Positions 26,110 to 38,142 of a stretch of DNA of 49,332 nucleotides are shown one piece after another. How positions within the stretch are numbered: position 1 is the stretch's first letter; every line of letters begins with the position of its first letter. The translations under genes and the position numbers were made by a program. This DNA is from Cruorifilaria tuberocauda (lineage: Eukaryota > Nematoda > Chromadorea > Rhabditida > Onchocercidae): the NCBI GenBank assembly GCA_013365365.1, contig JABVXU010000400.1, positions 1 to 49,332 on the forward strand, given 5' to 3'. The notes below the pieces were generated by a model. It searched no databases and was not told the DNA's origin. It worked only from the letters and a program-made list of their open reading frames with translations.

Positions 26110-27979
26110 TTAATCGGAATCATCTTTACCGGAATGATGCTTGCTATCACTGATAGATTGCAAAATGATAGCTCCAAGAAGACAACATATGACTACAATA
26201 AGCCAAAAGAGTGCATCCGGATCTTCAAGAAAATTTTCCGGACGAGTTATCGCATTATTGATATCATTTCTGGAATGCTGCTTAAGTTTTGAAATTATAA
26301 TTTCTAAGAAATTTTTTCAGCTACTTAAATGTATTGTTTAATGATATATAATTTGCATGAAAACTTTAAAGGTATAATTTCCGTATTGGTTAGTACTTTT
26401 CCGGCTAACGTAATCATTTTCATCACTTTTAGTTTGTGCTGTTGTAAATTTTGAAAAAAAAAATTTGAAACAATTAGATAAATTATTATTAACTTGAAAT
26501 CGCTTTCATTAGTTGATGATTGTTCAGGAATTGCTTCCGATTTAAGGATCATTTGATGTATAGGTAAATCGTTTATAGTGCATTCAGCTTCCGGATTTAT
26601 CACTGCTAAAGTTACAAAATAACATACAATACCTTTAACTAAATACGTAACAAGAATGGTTTTTAACGCTTGAACTGCGGGAATTTTCAATATTTGAATT
26701 TCCACGCATGTTTTATCATTTATAAACTTTCAAATTATCAATCAAGTGACATCAGGTGTTTTTATTTCTTGGTGAGAAATGATGATAATAACTTCTAGGA
26801 AGAATATGAGTATTAATTACCTTTAAATTTTACAAATCCATTTGCAACTTCTTCATTAGACTTAGCGGTAATTAATTTCATAAAAAGTTGCACTTTTGGT
26901 TGAGGCGCATTTGTCCAATTCTTTGTAGCTTCAAGTCGATGCCATATTAAATTCACTTCGTTACTTCCAAGCTTTTCGATACGACCAGATGTCATTGGCT
27001 CAACCTAATAAAGATCGTAAATAAATTAGAATGGAAGAGCTAAGTAAAAAAAATGAAATGGCAATCATATAAATAAGCTAATAAAGATAACTGTAGAAAT
27101 TGATAATTAAATTTTGTAAGCAAATTGATAAGAATTTTTTGATCATATCAATAATTAAAAAAATTGGCGTGAAATGATCAAAATTTAATCAGTAACTATT
27201 ATTTAATGATAACAGAAGCAGTTTTATCAGTGATTACCTTAATAGCAGTATCGGTACATTTTAATCTCCATTCCATTTGACGATTACTATTGTTGCATAA
27301 TAAAAGCTTCACATGTGCTACATCCGGTTTTCCTTTTTCTACCGCAAATTTCAAGATGCTAAGAGGAAAAAATGTGTTAATAGTCTCTTAGATTAGACTA
27401 ATTATTAATTAATCTTACTAAAATAAACTCACTAAACTTATGATTTCATTTGCAAATTTCAATATTTGTTAAATATTTTTATATTAGCAAATTTATAGAA
27501 TCACAAGGGTTTTTTTTTTTAATTTCTTTAAAATCAAATGAATGAGAAAAGTAATATAACCTTCTGCGAAGTGGTTTTTTGCTCTGCTTAATTTTAGATT
27601 TAGAACGTGGTTGCACTTTTTCGACATTTCTGAAATCGATTGAAAATTTTCAAATTGATTAAAAGTGCATAACAAACATAACAAACAGTTTTCATTAATT
27701 AAGATATATTGATTTGCACTGATTAGAATGTGTTTCTCTTTAATTTACAATAAATTGAAATATCATTTGTTAGCTCGAAACTTTTGGAATATTTCCGGAT
27801 AATTTTTCAATTCTGACCTTTTATCTATTTTAATTTAAATTTCAATCCATCCTTGTCGAATCTTTGTTTATAACAAGATATTATTAAGCAATTAATAATT
27901 TGAAATTTTGCTAATTTAAATTTGAAATTTAATCCATTCAACGCTACTGAAATGCTTACTTCAAAGCCATCGTTGCCAT
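26110..27979 (-). CDS. Tail-anchored MSP-domain (VAP-like) protein, copy A
   Basis: Six exons read right to left: 27979-27960, 27629-27561, 27358-27238, 27004-26821, 26605-26494, 26269-26110. All join in phase to 221 aa. Order: a basic N-terminus (RSKSKIKQSKKPLRRRS, about residues 16-30), then an MSP-type immunoglobulin-like fold (about 30-125). Signature stretches are LLLCNNSNRQMEWRLKCT, corresponding to the VAP strand with FKVKTT, and IKVEPMTSGRI, corresponding to V.P..G.I. The C-terminal hydrophobic anchor is FWLIVVICCLLGAIIL, followed by a hydrophilic tail. MSP fold plus C-terminal membrane anchor is the VAP plan, an ER receptor for FFAT-bearing proteins. Here there is no obvious coiled coil, and the domain is divergent (Trp-rich: EWRL, LIWHR, KNWTN). 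The MSP assignment is by motif reading only. It has a tandem paralogue about 1.2 kb upstream. A sperm or membrane-contact role is possible but not shown. Confidence 0.7.
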
Positions 27980-29208
27980 TATTTAAAAATGTCAAACAAC
28001 CGTTTCTCTCACCTTTTCAGTAAATAATAATTATCAGAGAGACGAAATGATTAATGTTTTATAAACACATGCAATATGGTAATTATCTTATATGATGTGT
28101 TTCCGGTTGCAAATGTATAACTTTTCATCGTCATTTCCTGACTATTATTTTATTTACTTTTCACGTACGTGTGTACTGTTTGGTCTGTTTCGTGCATTTC
28201 AGTGATAAATTCTAGGTTTGTAAGTAAGTATGAGTGCTATCTAAATATGATATAATAATATCACCGAAAACGATGAAAGAAAATATTTTAGCTTTCAATA
28301 AACTTTCCAGAATTGAAAAATTATTATAATTAAGTATTACAATTAATTATAATTAAGTATAATTATAAGTATTATTATTTGATTTCATGTTAGGAAATAG
28401 TTTTTATTCTTTACTTTTCCGAAGACATATTTGTTATCCATTACATACTAGACAACTGGAAAAATATTTATTTAAGTACATTTATTTGTTAAAGAATATT
28501 TATTTGTTAAAATCAATTGTAACAGTTATTTCCTGCCAATTTAGGATATCAGAAAATTTTTTGAAAAAACTATCTTACATTAACGTAAAATTATTTTATC
28601 ATTTATTCGGGTTAATATTAAAAAGCAAAAAAGGACGAGCAATAATTGACCTACTGGTGAAAAAACTAATAAATTTGATTTTTATTTTTAGAACAAACTG
28701 AGAGGAATTTTAAAATGCGGCACGAAACTTATGCGTATTTCCCAAAATAAATGCTTCACTTAAGTTTCACACAGAATAAAATTTCCTTTCTTATATATTT
28801 ATCAGTGATCGGATCTTTCTTTCCATGCATAAACAAAAAAGTTCGCAAAAAGCAAATTTGTAAATCAATGAAGTTATGTCGGATTTTTGTTGGGAATAAA
28901 TTATACAAAATTGTGAAACTGTAACACTTCACAATAGGTATGTAACGCACGCATGATATTATTAATACCGTTAAGTTACATTGCATTTATTGGAAATAAT
29001 CTAGATTTTTAATTATTTTAGATTTTAAAAAGTTTCATATTACACTGATCCAAAATCTAAATTTTAGATTGCAACATGGCAATACACTTTTTTCCTCCTA
29101 ATTACCGTAACATGAAATTCAATGCAATGAATAATTAGTTCACTGGACGGAAATCAGACAATTCAGCATCAGAAGCCTAGAGCGATGGTTATGATGGAAG
29201 CAGTAGGA
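27980..29208. other. Intergenic between the two MSP-domain paralogues
   Basis: 1.2 kb between copy B's stop and copy A's start. It contains a 104-codon open frame on the plus strand (28387-28701) of Lys/Ile/Leu-rich, low-complexity type, which I do not accept as a gene. TTATAATTAAGTATTA-type repeats lie near 28320-28375. Confidence 0.6.
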
Positions 29209-31056
29209 TCAATGCGAGAAAACCTTCAAGACGAAACTACTCAGTAAACAAAATAACAGTATAAGAAGCCAATAGGTTCTTTGTGGATCATCCAGAAAAT
29301 TTTTCTTCACTGATTTCACTTGTATTTCTGGATTAGCATCAATTTTTTCCCTGCAAAAATAAATGTCAAGAAATTCAAACTTGATACAAATTCAATTATG
29401 GCCTTATTCATGCATCACGTACATTTTGCGTCGTTTTTTGTTCGCATAAACAAGGGGTATGAATCAAATAGAAAAAAGAAGAAATGTCATAAAAGCAAAT
29501 TATAGATTACTGATATAAATGATTAGAAAAATCATTACTTTAGTTTTTCTTTTCGTAATATCATGGTAGCAGGTTCAGAGTTTAGCACAATTTTATGAAC
29601 TGGTGGTTCATCAGCTGTACATACTACATCTGGATCAACACACGCTGCAACAATTATTATTTGTTATGATACCAGTCTGAAAGTTACCCTCTCCTCACCT
29701 GACTTTCTGATCTTGAATCATCTTAAATGTTGATTTGAGATCATGTTTGATCACTGATTTTCTGTATTGTAATTGTATTTCAAGAACACACAGTTAACAC
29801 TTAATCTATAGAAGACAAAAATAACTGTATGATACCTCGAAATTTGCTATTAGCTTCCCCAACGACTTTTCCACTTCCACTAGATTTTAATTTAACTTGT
29901 AGCATCATTTTCAGTGGAGGCAATTCACGCCAAGAATTGTAATTTTCGGCACGTCGCCAAATTAGAATACATTCTTCATTATCAAATGCTTTGATCATTC
30001 CGGATACTTTTGAAATTCCCTGATGTGATATTTAGTAAAAATACCTTATAAATTTAATTTTTTGACAAGAATTAAATTATGAAAAATTTACATGTAAATA
30101 TGGATGAGAATTTTAAATGATTGCACATAAAGAGAAATATATTATAAAAATAATTAATGTTTAGAAAAAATAATAGATACGCTGTATGCGCATGCATTCA
30201 GAATTGCAAATATGTTTTTCGCGTTAAAACTACAATTATTTCATGCATAAGAATATCTTGATGACTAATTTTGACCTCTAAGGACAGACAGCACTTTTTT
30301 CCATGTAAAGCTTTATCTCCAGAAAACTTCGCAATCAATTTTTCCTTGACATAATGTCATAAGTGAGGATATGTGAAATTAGGCTAAAAGTGTCATCTCC
30401 AATGATGTGACTTTCATCATCACGAACAACGACATGCTTAATTGAGTAATATGAATGATGTATGAAAGTATTATTTTCGATAAATTCTCACGAGCCGATC
30501 TGACCTACGGATCGTATTAGAAAGTAAAAATTTTAAATATGAATAAAGTTTTTTACACTTTTGATATTTCTTTACCTTTATATTTTCATTAACACTCTTG
30601 ATAACCCATTCTACCAATCGTTTGCTATTGTTATAAAGTAAAAGTTTAACGCGTGCATGATCCGGTTGCTTTTCATCACGTGCAAAAATTACAAAGCTAT
30701 TTGAAAAAAAAGAGTATAAAAAAGAATACTTCTTCCTCAAGTTTCTTCTTTATCAGAATTTTACAGTTAAGAACTCTAATAATGATATTTGGTGATAAAT
30801 TTAGTGATAACATAGTTTAGTATCACTATATCATATAAAACTATTCACGGAAGAATACAATAATACAGTTACAATATCTCATTTCTAAATTATTCCCTAT
30901 CGATAAATGATCGTTAATTCCTTACTACTACCAACTTATATAGGCATTATTACTACTATCAACCTATATAGGCATTATCTCTGCAGCTTACCTGTGTTTT
31001 CCTTTTTCCAATTCCGCATACATACCTTCTTCCGCCGCTGCAGGTTTAGACACCAT
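29209..31056 (-). CDS. Tail-anchored MSP-domain (VAP-like) protein, copy B
   Basis: Five exons read right to left: 31056-30992, 30696-30576, 30019-29836, 29644-29539, 29350-29209. All join in phase to 205 aa. The start [12 protein letters not shown] replaces copy A's basic leader. The fold is as in copy [19 protein letters not shown], then [12 protein letters not shown] and [12 protein letters not shown]. Next comes a linker, [15 protein letters not shown], matching copy A's AVINPEAECTINDLP. A C-terminal anchor, [19 protein letters not shown], ends only two residues before the stop, typical of tail-anchored insertion. The two central exons (121 and 184 bp) have exactly the same sizes as in copy A, so the pair arose by tandem gene duplication. 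Sequence divergence is high outside the core. Function is unknown beyond the inferred MSP/VAP-type adaptor architecture. Confidence 0.7.
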
Positions 31057-32108
31057 ATCATGACTGTAATCGTATGCTGTATTGGAATGATAATTGCGAT
31101 CCAAGGAATCAGTTCTAAAATCCGGAATATATTTTTTGTTGGATATCAAAATATCTTTTTTTTTCATCCATTATTTTAAGTGTTCGATAATATATCAATT
31201 CATTACGCAATTATCACAAAAAGTTTTATGCTTGATATAGTTATAAGCAATGACGAGATCACCCAACATTCGAAATAGATATTTTGATAATCGATAATGA
31301 TGACAAGACTAACTTAATAGAAACAGCCATATCTCTCTAGTAAACAACGATACAATAATGAGCTGTCCATATATTTTATCTTATATATACCCTACCTCAT
31401 TTACATAATTACAGAATGATACTTCTAATTCCAGTTTGTTCTATATTTCAAATATTTCTTTTTTCTCTCTAAAATATTTATTAAAACTTACAAAATATTC
31501 TAATAGCTATGAAAGCTTATATCATGTCAAGAATGTTAAGATTTGAATTGATTTTGATGCGCTTTTATATCAAATGAATATAAGTGATAAAAACTGTGAG
31601 GTAGTTTTCATTCTTGATCTTTATATTATCAATAGTATTATCAAAGTACTGATTATTATATCATAATGTTGTACGTTTATTCAGAATGCCGTAATCCATT
31701 TCAACAAGTTTATAGGATTCGTTCCTTCATCAGTATGTCCGGAAATGTAAAGGAAGATGTATTCCGAAACAAAAAAGCCTGCACAGATTATCAATGCACA
31801 GAGAGACGTGCGTCAGAAAAGAAGATCTCATTAATACTTCACCGGATAATTCCATTCCAGAACGCAGTACTTAACCGAAATAACTCACTTCCGCAAAACG
31901 ACGTAACAATAAGTGACACCGCGTAGCGGTATGACTTCAGACGTAATTCAGGAAAGGCGGCACGGACAGAAGAAACATTTTCAATACGTCACATCGCTTT
32001 TCGCACGTAAGACGTGATTGTGTAGTTCGTGCTATCACTATTTGGTTTGTTATATATCATCGGGGAAATATTGCTTAAAAGGTTTACTGGACGTAGCTAC
32101 TAGATGCG
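31057..32108. promoter_or_regulatory. Divergent intergenic region with clustered GACGT motifs
   Basis: Separates MSP copy B (-) from the NOC2 homologue (+), so it probably holds both promoters. The part near the NOC2 start is less AT-rich than usual for the window. It contains five GACGT cores (31900, 31940, reverse at 31986, 32011, 32090), the central element of CREB/ATF-type bZIP sites, and a small hairpin ACCGC-GTA-GCGGT near 31918-31930. The regulatory role is inferred. Confidence 0.4.
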
Positions 32109-35100
32109 ATGACTAACATGGGTGATATCGGTCGAAGGAATGCGAAAGCGCGAAAGAGGCAAGGAAACACTACGCTTGATACGTGCTCAAAGCGGAAAAA
32201 GAAAGTGAAAAATGAAGAGACAGAAGAAGGGTCATCTTTTGACGGTAAATTTATAATATTTCAATTATCCTTCATCTATACTTTGTTAATGTGGCCATAG
32301 ACCTCACTTTGTTAATGTGGTCATAGACATCATAGATTATAATAAACTTCGATTTATCATTCATTATTGATCATAATGCTTAGCTTACTGCCACAGTTCC
32401 AAATGTAAGTTCTCATATAAGTTAATGCCATTCCAATTTTGATTGTTTGCAGATGCAGAAGATTTAACTCTATCCAGCCACAAAAAGCAATTAGTCGAAC
32501 TCGCTGATAAAGATCCAAAATTTTATAAATTTCTGAAGGAACAGGAATCTGACTTACTACAATTTGATGAATCGGAATCAGATGTGGATGAAGGTAAACT
32601 CGTTTCAGAATGTTTCAAGCGTTCGTCTTCTCTAATAATTTTTGAAGAGTACTATTTTTTTTAATTATTAGCTTCTCCATTCCTCACATGTGGCGGTTCA
32701 TATGAGCTTATCAGCAAAATCTCATTACTTTTAATTCTCATTGCTTCTCTTAAAATTAGAACATTTTCAAAGTGTTGATGACATTTGAACTTATCTGAGG
32801 TAAAGTCGTTCTAAAGAAGAAAATCTAGTCTAGTCGGAAAAGTGAAAAGTGACTATTGTCATATATATATAGGTCCACATTGTGAAAAGGTTGATAGCGA
32901 AGGTGAAAGATCCGAAGAGGACGAAGATCTAGAGAGGGATTCAACAGGACGGAAAGTAATTGATATGGATTTTGTAACTAATTTGCAAAATTCGTTTCTG
33001 CAAAAGGTTTTTTTTAAATGTGTAATTCGTTCCTACTCGTTACGATCTTAACTACGAAGAATTATAAGCAAAGCAATTTTATGTTCTTTTTACTAATATA
33101 TTTGAAAAATTGATAGAGATCTCATGTAAGTGTATTTCCACGAGTGTTCTCGGTTCAAGTTAATCATATTGACCGAATTCATTTATTTGTCGAAAATACT
33201 TTTTTAAAAAATCCATGTGTTGTATGCTTATTTCTGAATAGTAATGCATTTTTTTTAAGAAAAAGTTGAAACTACCGGTAATTCATCAAATGGTTGCTGC
33301 ATTTACGGCATGTGTGGCACGTGTTGGTGCTGATATTGAACCACCAAATTATGTGATTAATGATAGCGATGTATTTGAAAGAGTGGTTCGATTATGCTTC
33401 ACATATCTTGGCAAATCTTTGCTTTCACTAACAAATCATATCAAGATGGAAGTAGATGATGAAGAACCAGATTCACAGTTCAAAAAAGTTGGCAAATATA
33501 AGAAAAATCAATACCGATGCTTAAAAAGGCATGGTAATGTAATAAAAAGCTATCTTCTTTCTCTCTTGCAGGTAATTTATTCTTGTCAATCTTGTCAGCT
33601 TGATTGTTATTGAAAAGTGATATTGAGATATTAACGCTATAACGTATTATATATTTATTATTACTATTATGCAATATCAATGTGTCAAGAAATAGGTGTA
33701 AATGTTTCAATTACACCGATGCCTTTATATATCGCATTACAATCATTTAGTAGCAATAATAGATTTAGTGATGAGAACTATTTCGAATTTTTCATCCCCT
33801 TCTACATAACCTTCTGAATATCATCAAGATTAAAAATGAGAAATACCGCGGTATATGAAAATGATCTGTTGACATTAATTTGCTGTTATCAGACATTACT
33901 AGAAATTCTAGTGAGTCTAACGTAGATTATTGGCCTCGAATCAGGGTACTTGCTGATTAAAATTTGCAATCTATAGCCTTATATTAATGAATTACAGTTT
34001 TTGAGCGAAATCCAGACACCAAGTGTTACTGTGTGTACATTGCGTGCTGTCACTGATTTGATCGAATTATACATTCATTTTCCGAAACTTATTCGAAATC
34101 TTATAAAGGTTTGTTGGAATTTCGTGGATATAGCTACAGGATATTAGGATTCGGTTATTTATTTATTATTCATTTAAATTTCGAGGCTTAATTTAACATC
34201 CTACTCTTCATTTTTGTATATCTTTGATTTTATTTTTGAAGTTGTATTGACGAAAGATGGTTAACTGATCTTCAGACACTGGTTAAAATTTGGAGTCGCC
34301 GTACGGACGAATGTCGTGTTGCTGCTTTCTTAGCTCTGTCTAAACTAATCAGAATGCATAAAAGTAGTTTTGCTGCAATAGTAAAGGTTAAAAATTATTA
34401 ATTGGTTTTAAATGTTACATGGCGGATTGTCAGTTGTCATTTTCTGTGACAATTTAGTTGCAAGTTTATCAATAGGTTTTTCAGGCAAGTTTATAAAATT
34501 ATCAATGAAATCATGTGATAGTTTATGATCCATCTATGCATTATGTTGAACGTTTTAGAAGTTTCTTACGTTTATAAGAAAAAGCTATATGATGCGTTGG
34601 AATCAAATTTTACAATATTTCATTGCAAAATCTTCTTTAGCGATGCTACTTGGAATATGTAATGAATGTTCGAGTTGTAAAAGCAGAATCGTGGTCTCTA
34701 ATTCTGCTTATGCAAAAATCTTTCGCTGAACTATGTATGATATATCCAGAAATAGCATATCAATATACATTTGTGTATATAAGGCAAACGGCAATACACC
34801 TCAGGAATGCAATGATAGCTAAACGAAAGGTTACTTATTTCGTTTTTAGACTAAATTTAAATTATTTTAACAATAAGTTTCGGTACAATGATGACACCCA
34901 AATCATATTGTTATACAAAGCTAAATTTGAAATTAATCTGAAAGTTGAATTGAAATTGAAACGACCAAAGATTATATTTGAAATGAATCGAGTAAAAAAG
35001 TTAAATTTAACCGAATGTACAAAGTCAATTTTATTTGGTTTTCTTCGCTTTTCAGTTCAGTTTTCGCAATAAGTCCTTATTTCAGGATCTTATCCAAACT

Positions 35101-37706
35101 ATTTACAATTGGCAATTCATGCAATGCTTGTATCTGTGGAGTCAGGTGATTGCTAAAGCTCATGGTCATATTTCGAACGAAAAGGAGGAGGATGTTGCTG
35201 GAATCAAGGAGCTTGGTTATCCATTATGTCAGATTGCGATCTCTGCAATGAAGTATATCTTTAAATTTCCAAGATTTGAAATCTAATGAAAACATTTAAG
35301 CATTCACTTTTTAGCTCATATTATTTGAGCATGCGTTATGTTTACTTAGTTTTCATCAGAATTATGATCAATAGTTTTCAGAATGGATAATTTTTAATTG
35401 AAAAATGAAACAGTTGACGAAACTATTGTATAAATATGCTTTCTAGACTTTTTCCATCGTTGAAATATTTCCCGCTGAGACTCCATTGCCTTCGGATATT
35501 ACTCATTATACAACGGAACTGTCATGTATATATTCCAACTTTGCCGCTTGCTGTTGAGGTTTTTTCATTATTTTATTGCGCTACTTTTGTACAGTGATTG
35601 AATTAGATTTGTGGAATTAGAACTTTTTGTAACATTTAGCTTTAACTTGCATCACTTGCCAACAAATTTTTTTTAATTAATTCGTTTCTTGTCTTTAGCG
35701 TTGTAATAATAAGTTTGTCTGGGTTCTTAAGTGTATTTTAGCCCTTTAGCTCTCTTTAATGCTTTGGTGGTTCTCCGATTGCCTTTAGCAGATCGCACAA
35801 CATTGAAATTCTTTATTGATTTTAATAATTCTGCTAAAGTACGCAGAATTTAAATATATAATTCACCAGGGATTATTTTCAAAATCGAAGACATGATTGT
35901 TTGTACTTAGTAAACGATCTATGAAATGACTACTCAAATCGATAAAAATTTGCTTTTGATTGTTTCTTAAATGATGGTAACTAGTAAATTTCAGCTGCTA
36001 TCTGATGCACTTTTAATGCTGAAAAAGAAACCTATTAAAGAAAAAGGAATGCAAAAAAACATCGATATAAGATGTACGCTTAAGGTATAATTCTGTGTTT
36101 ATTTTGCATTTCGATTTGGATTAAAATGAAATTAGAATTACATAAATATTTCCATTAACTTTTGCGGTTTTCAAGGACAGTTAAGATCTTAACTTGAGTC
36201 CCGTCCTTTACAATAAGGATTAGAGTTTTGTAACGTTTTTTCATTGTTTTAAAACGAAATTTTATATGTCATGAAACTGATTAATAGCAGTGTGCTTGCT
36301 GTCACCACAATTTAAAGTGCATTAACTATTTACTGAAAACTTTATCGAAAGTCTGATAAATATATTTTTCAGGTTTCCGCAGCACATATTAGTGATGCTG
36401 GATTTCGTCAAGCAGCTTTGGAAGAATTATTTAAGATACATCTTGAAGCAGCTCACGTTGTGCAACAGAGCTGTGCTTTCGCTGACATTGTCATTCCCAT
36501 AAACCATGAGGTTTAGCTATATTTGTATTAAATAAAAGCAAATCGCTGCTATGGCTAAACTTCCGCAGTATACAAAAAAATAGAAGCATGCAGTGTTTGG
36601 TACTTGATACAGCGAAAAATTCGATAACTTTTCCTTTAATATTACACCTTTCTGTATGCTTTTGTTGTAATGGTTAAAGAAGCAATAGAAATATTTCCGA
36701 TGTCCTAAAATAGGCCTAACAATTTACCAAGCTCAGTGTTTTATCCGATCTTTTTTCCTATTTTTATGTTCTTCTTTTTTCAGATCAAAACATTCATCAA
36801 GAATTGTCGCAGTAAAGAGTTTTCGCAACTTTTCAAGTCATTGGAAACAAAGTTACAGGAGCAGGCTGCTTATGCAAGAGGAATTTTGAATAGTACCGAT
36901 ATAGATCTAAACAATAAAGCATTAGTGGTATGTTTATATATAAGCTAATTATTGTAACATTCTACAATTCGTTCTTACACTTTGCAATAAGTGTAGTGAG
37001 AAAATATGACTATGTCTTATCTCTTAATTTCCAAACACTAAAGTGGTTACTATGATGAGGAAGATGATCTCAGAACATTCGCAGAAAATTATGTTACAGA
37101 AACACTTGGAGAGACGCTTCCAAGCTCCAGATGCTCCGCTGACAAAATTTTATGATTCATGGCACGAAATGTGGAAGCTGAATGAGAATGTAAGAAATCT
37201 GATGAATATTAGTTTTGTTGTTTTTCCCACTCGCCTGTTGAAAGTGGACTAGAGGATTCATCTTTCCCTTGCAAAGCTCAGTCAGTGAAGGAACTGCAGT
37301 TGAAATATCGTTGAATTTTAAGCGATTCATTAAAATTGGATTTTTTGCAGACTAAATCTTTACAACAGCCATCTGATCCAAATTTCAAACGGGATAATAT
37401 ATCGACAAAGAAAACGAAACCACCAGCTGTAAAGAAAGCTGATAAAGTAAGCTGATTTGAAAGCTTCCAAAAGAAATTTCGAAATTATAGTGCAGATCAC
37501 TATTTAGGGAAAAGTGATTAGTCTAATCATCTAAATTTGAATAAAGCGGTTTTTCTACTTATGATAGATGATGCAGGTACATCTTTTTCCAGGCCAAAGG
37601 GAGCAATATAAAGCGAACAACACGGAAATTCCGGAAAGATATATTGACTAATGAAGATGAAGAAGATGTTTTGGAAGACTTAATGCTTTCCGATGCTGAA
37701 GACTGA
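32109..37706 (+). CDS. pro-2: Nucleolar complex protein 2 (NOC2 / PRO-2) homologue
   Basis: Ribosome-biogenesis factor. NOC2 pairs with NOC1 or NOC3 to carry pre-60S particles through the nucleolus and nucleoplasm. Exons: 32109-32244, 32453-32593, 32873-33006, 33260-33571, 33998-34108, 34276-34386, 34641-34829, 35086-35252, 35447-35558, 35995-36084, 36373-36510, 36784 to about 36931, 37044-37189, 37351-37446, 37593-37706. Result is about 714 aa, normal for the family. The N-terminus is basic (KARKRQ, KRKKKVK), then acidic. The HEAT-like core shows the family landmarks FVYIRQTAIHLRNAM, YNWQFMQCLYLWSQVI, YPLCQIAI and YFPLRLHCLRIL. The C-terminus has APLTKFYDSWHEMW, then basic and acidic tails ending LMLSDAED. 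Most exons join in clean phase. The 36927/37044 junction does not: the canonical GTATGT donor breaks the frame, and a GTTTAT donor four bases later is needed. In C. elegans, pro-2 acts in the sheath/spermatheca lineage to pattern the germ line. Confidence 0.92.
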
Positions 37707-38142
37707 GATAAAGTTAGCAATTACTGTTGGAAATTGTTTTTAAGAATTTCATAAAATATTAAAACATAAAGCATAAAACAAATAATCGATCCGCAGAATC
37801 ACAGTGAAGCATATCAAGATTCATTCAAAAATCTGAGAGAATTGGCTAGAAAGACGGGGATAAGTGATTTATGATAAATGGATGAAATATTGAAACAATC
37901 AAAACCTTATCAAAATTCTAAAAACTTCATATCATTCGAATTTCTTATGAAAACATCTGCTGAGCAATTTTTCTGGTTAATATATTAGAAAGTATGCCTA
38001 GATATATATACATAAACGAGTGTGAGAGAAAGAATTATCTCCACTTGAACAGAAGGATATTTTCGCCACCACCATTCGACAAAAAATTAATAATTGTGGT
38101 AAAATTGGAAATCCTACACCTTCTATGAGACTTGAACAATTT
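37707..38142. other. Short convergent intergenic region
   Basis: 436 bp between the NOC2 stop and the glutathione synthetase stop on the opposite strand. No gene or repeat. Transcripts from the two sides may overlap at their 3' ends. Confidence 0.6.

Noticed and set aside
26141..26341. 66-codon plus-strand ORF
   Set aside because: It is antisense to the last exon of MSP copy A, whose C-terminal anchor is conserved in copy B.
28387..28701. 104-codon plus-strand ORF between the MSP paralogues
   Set aside because: Low-complexity Lys/Leu/Ile/Tyr composition typical of AT-rich non-coding DNA; no splice partners or motif.
31666..31926. 86-codon plus-strand ORF upstream of the NOC2 homologue
   Set aside because: No recognised domain; it lies in the divergent promoter region, and its open frame fits the local rise in GC.
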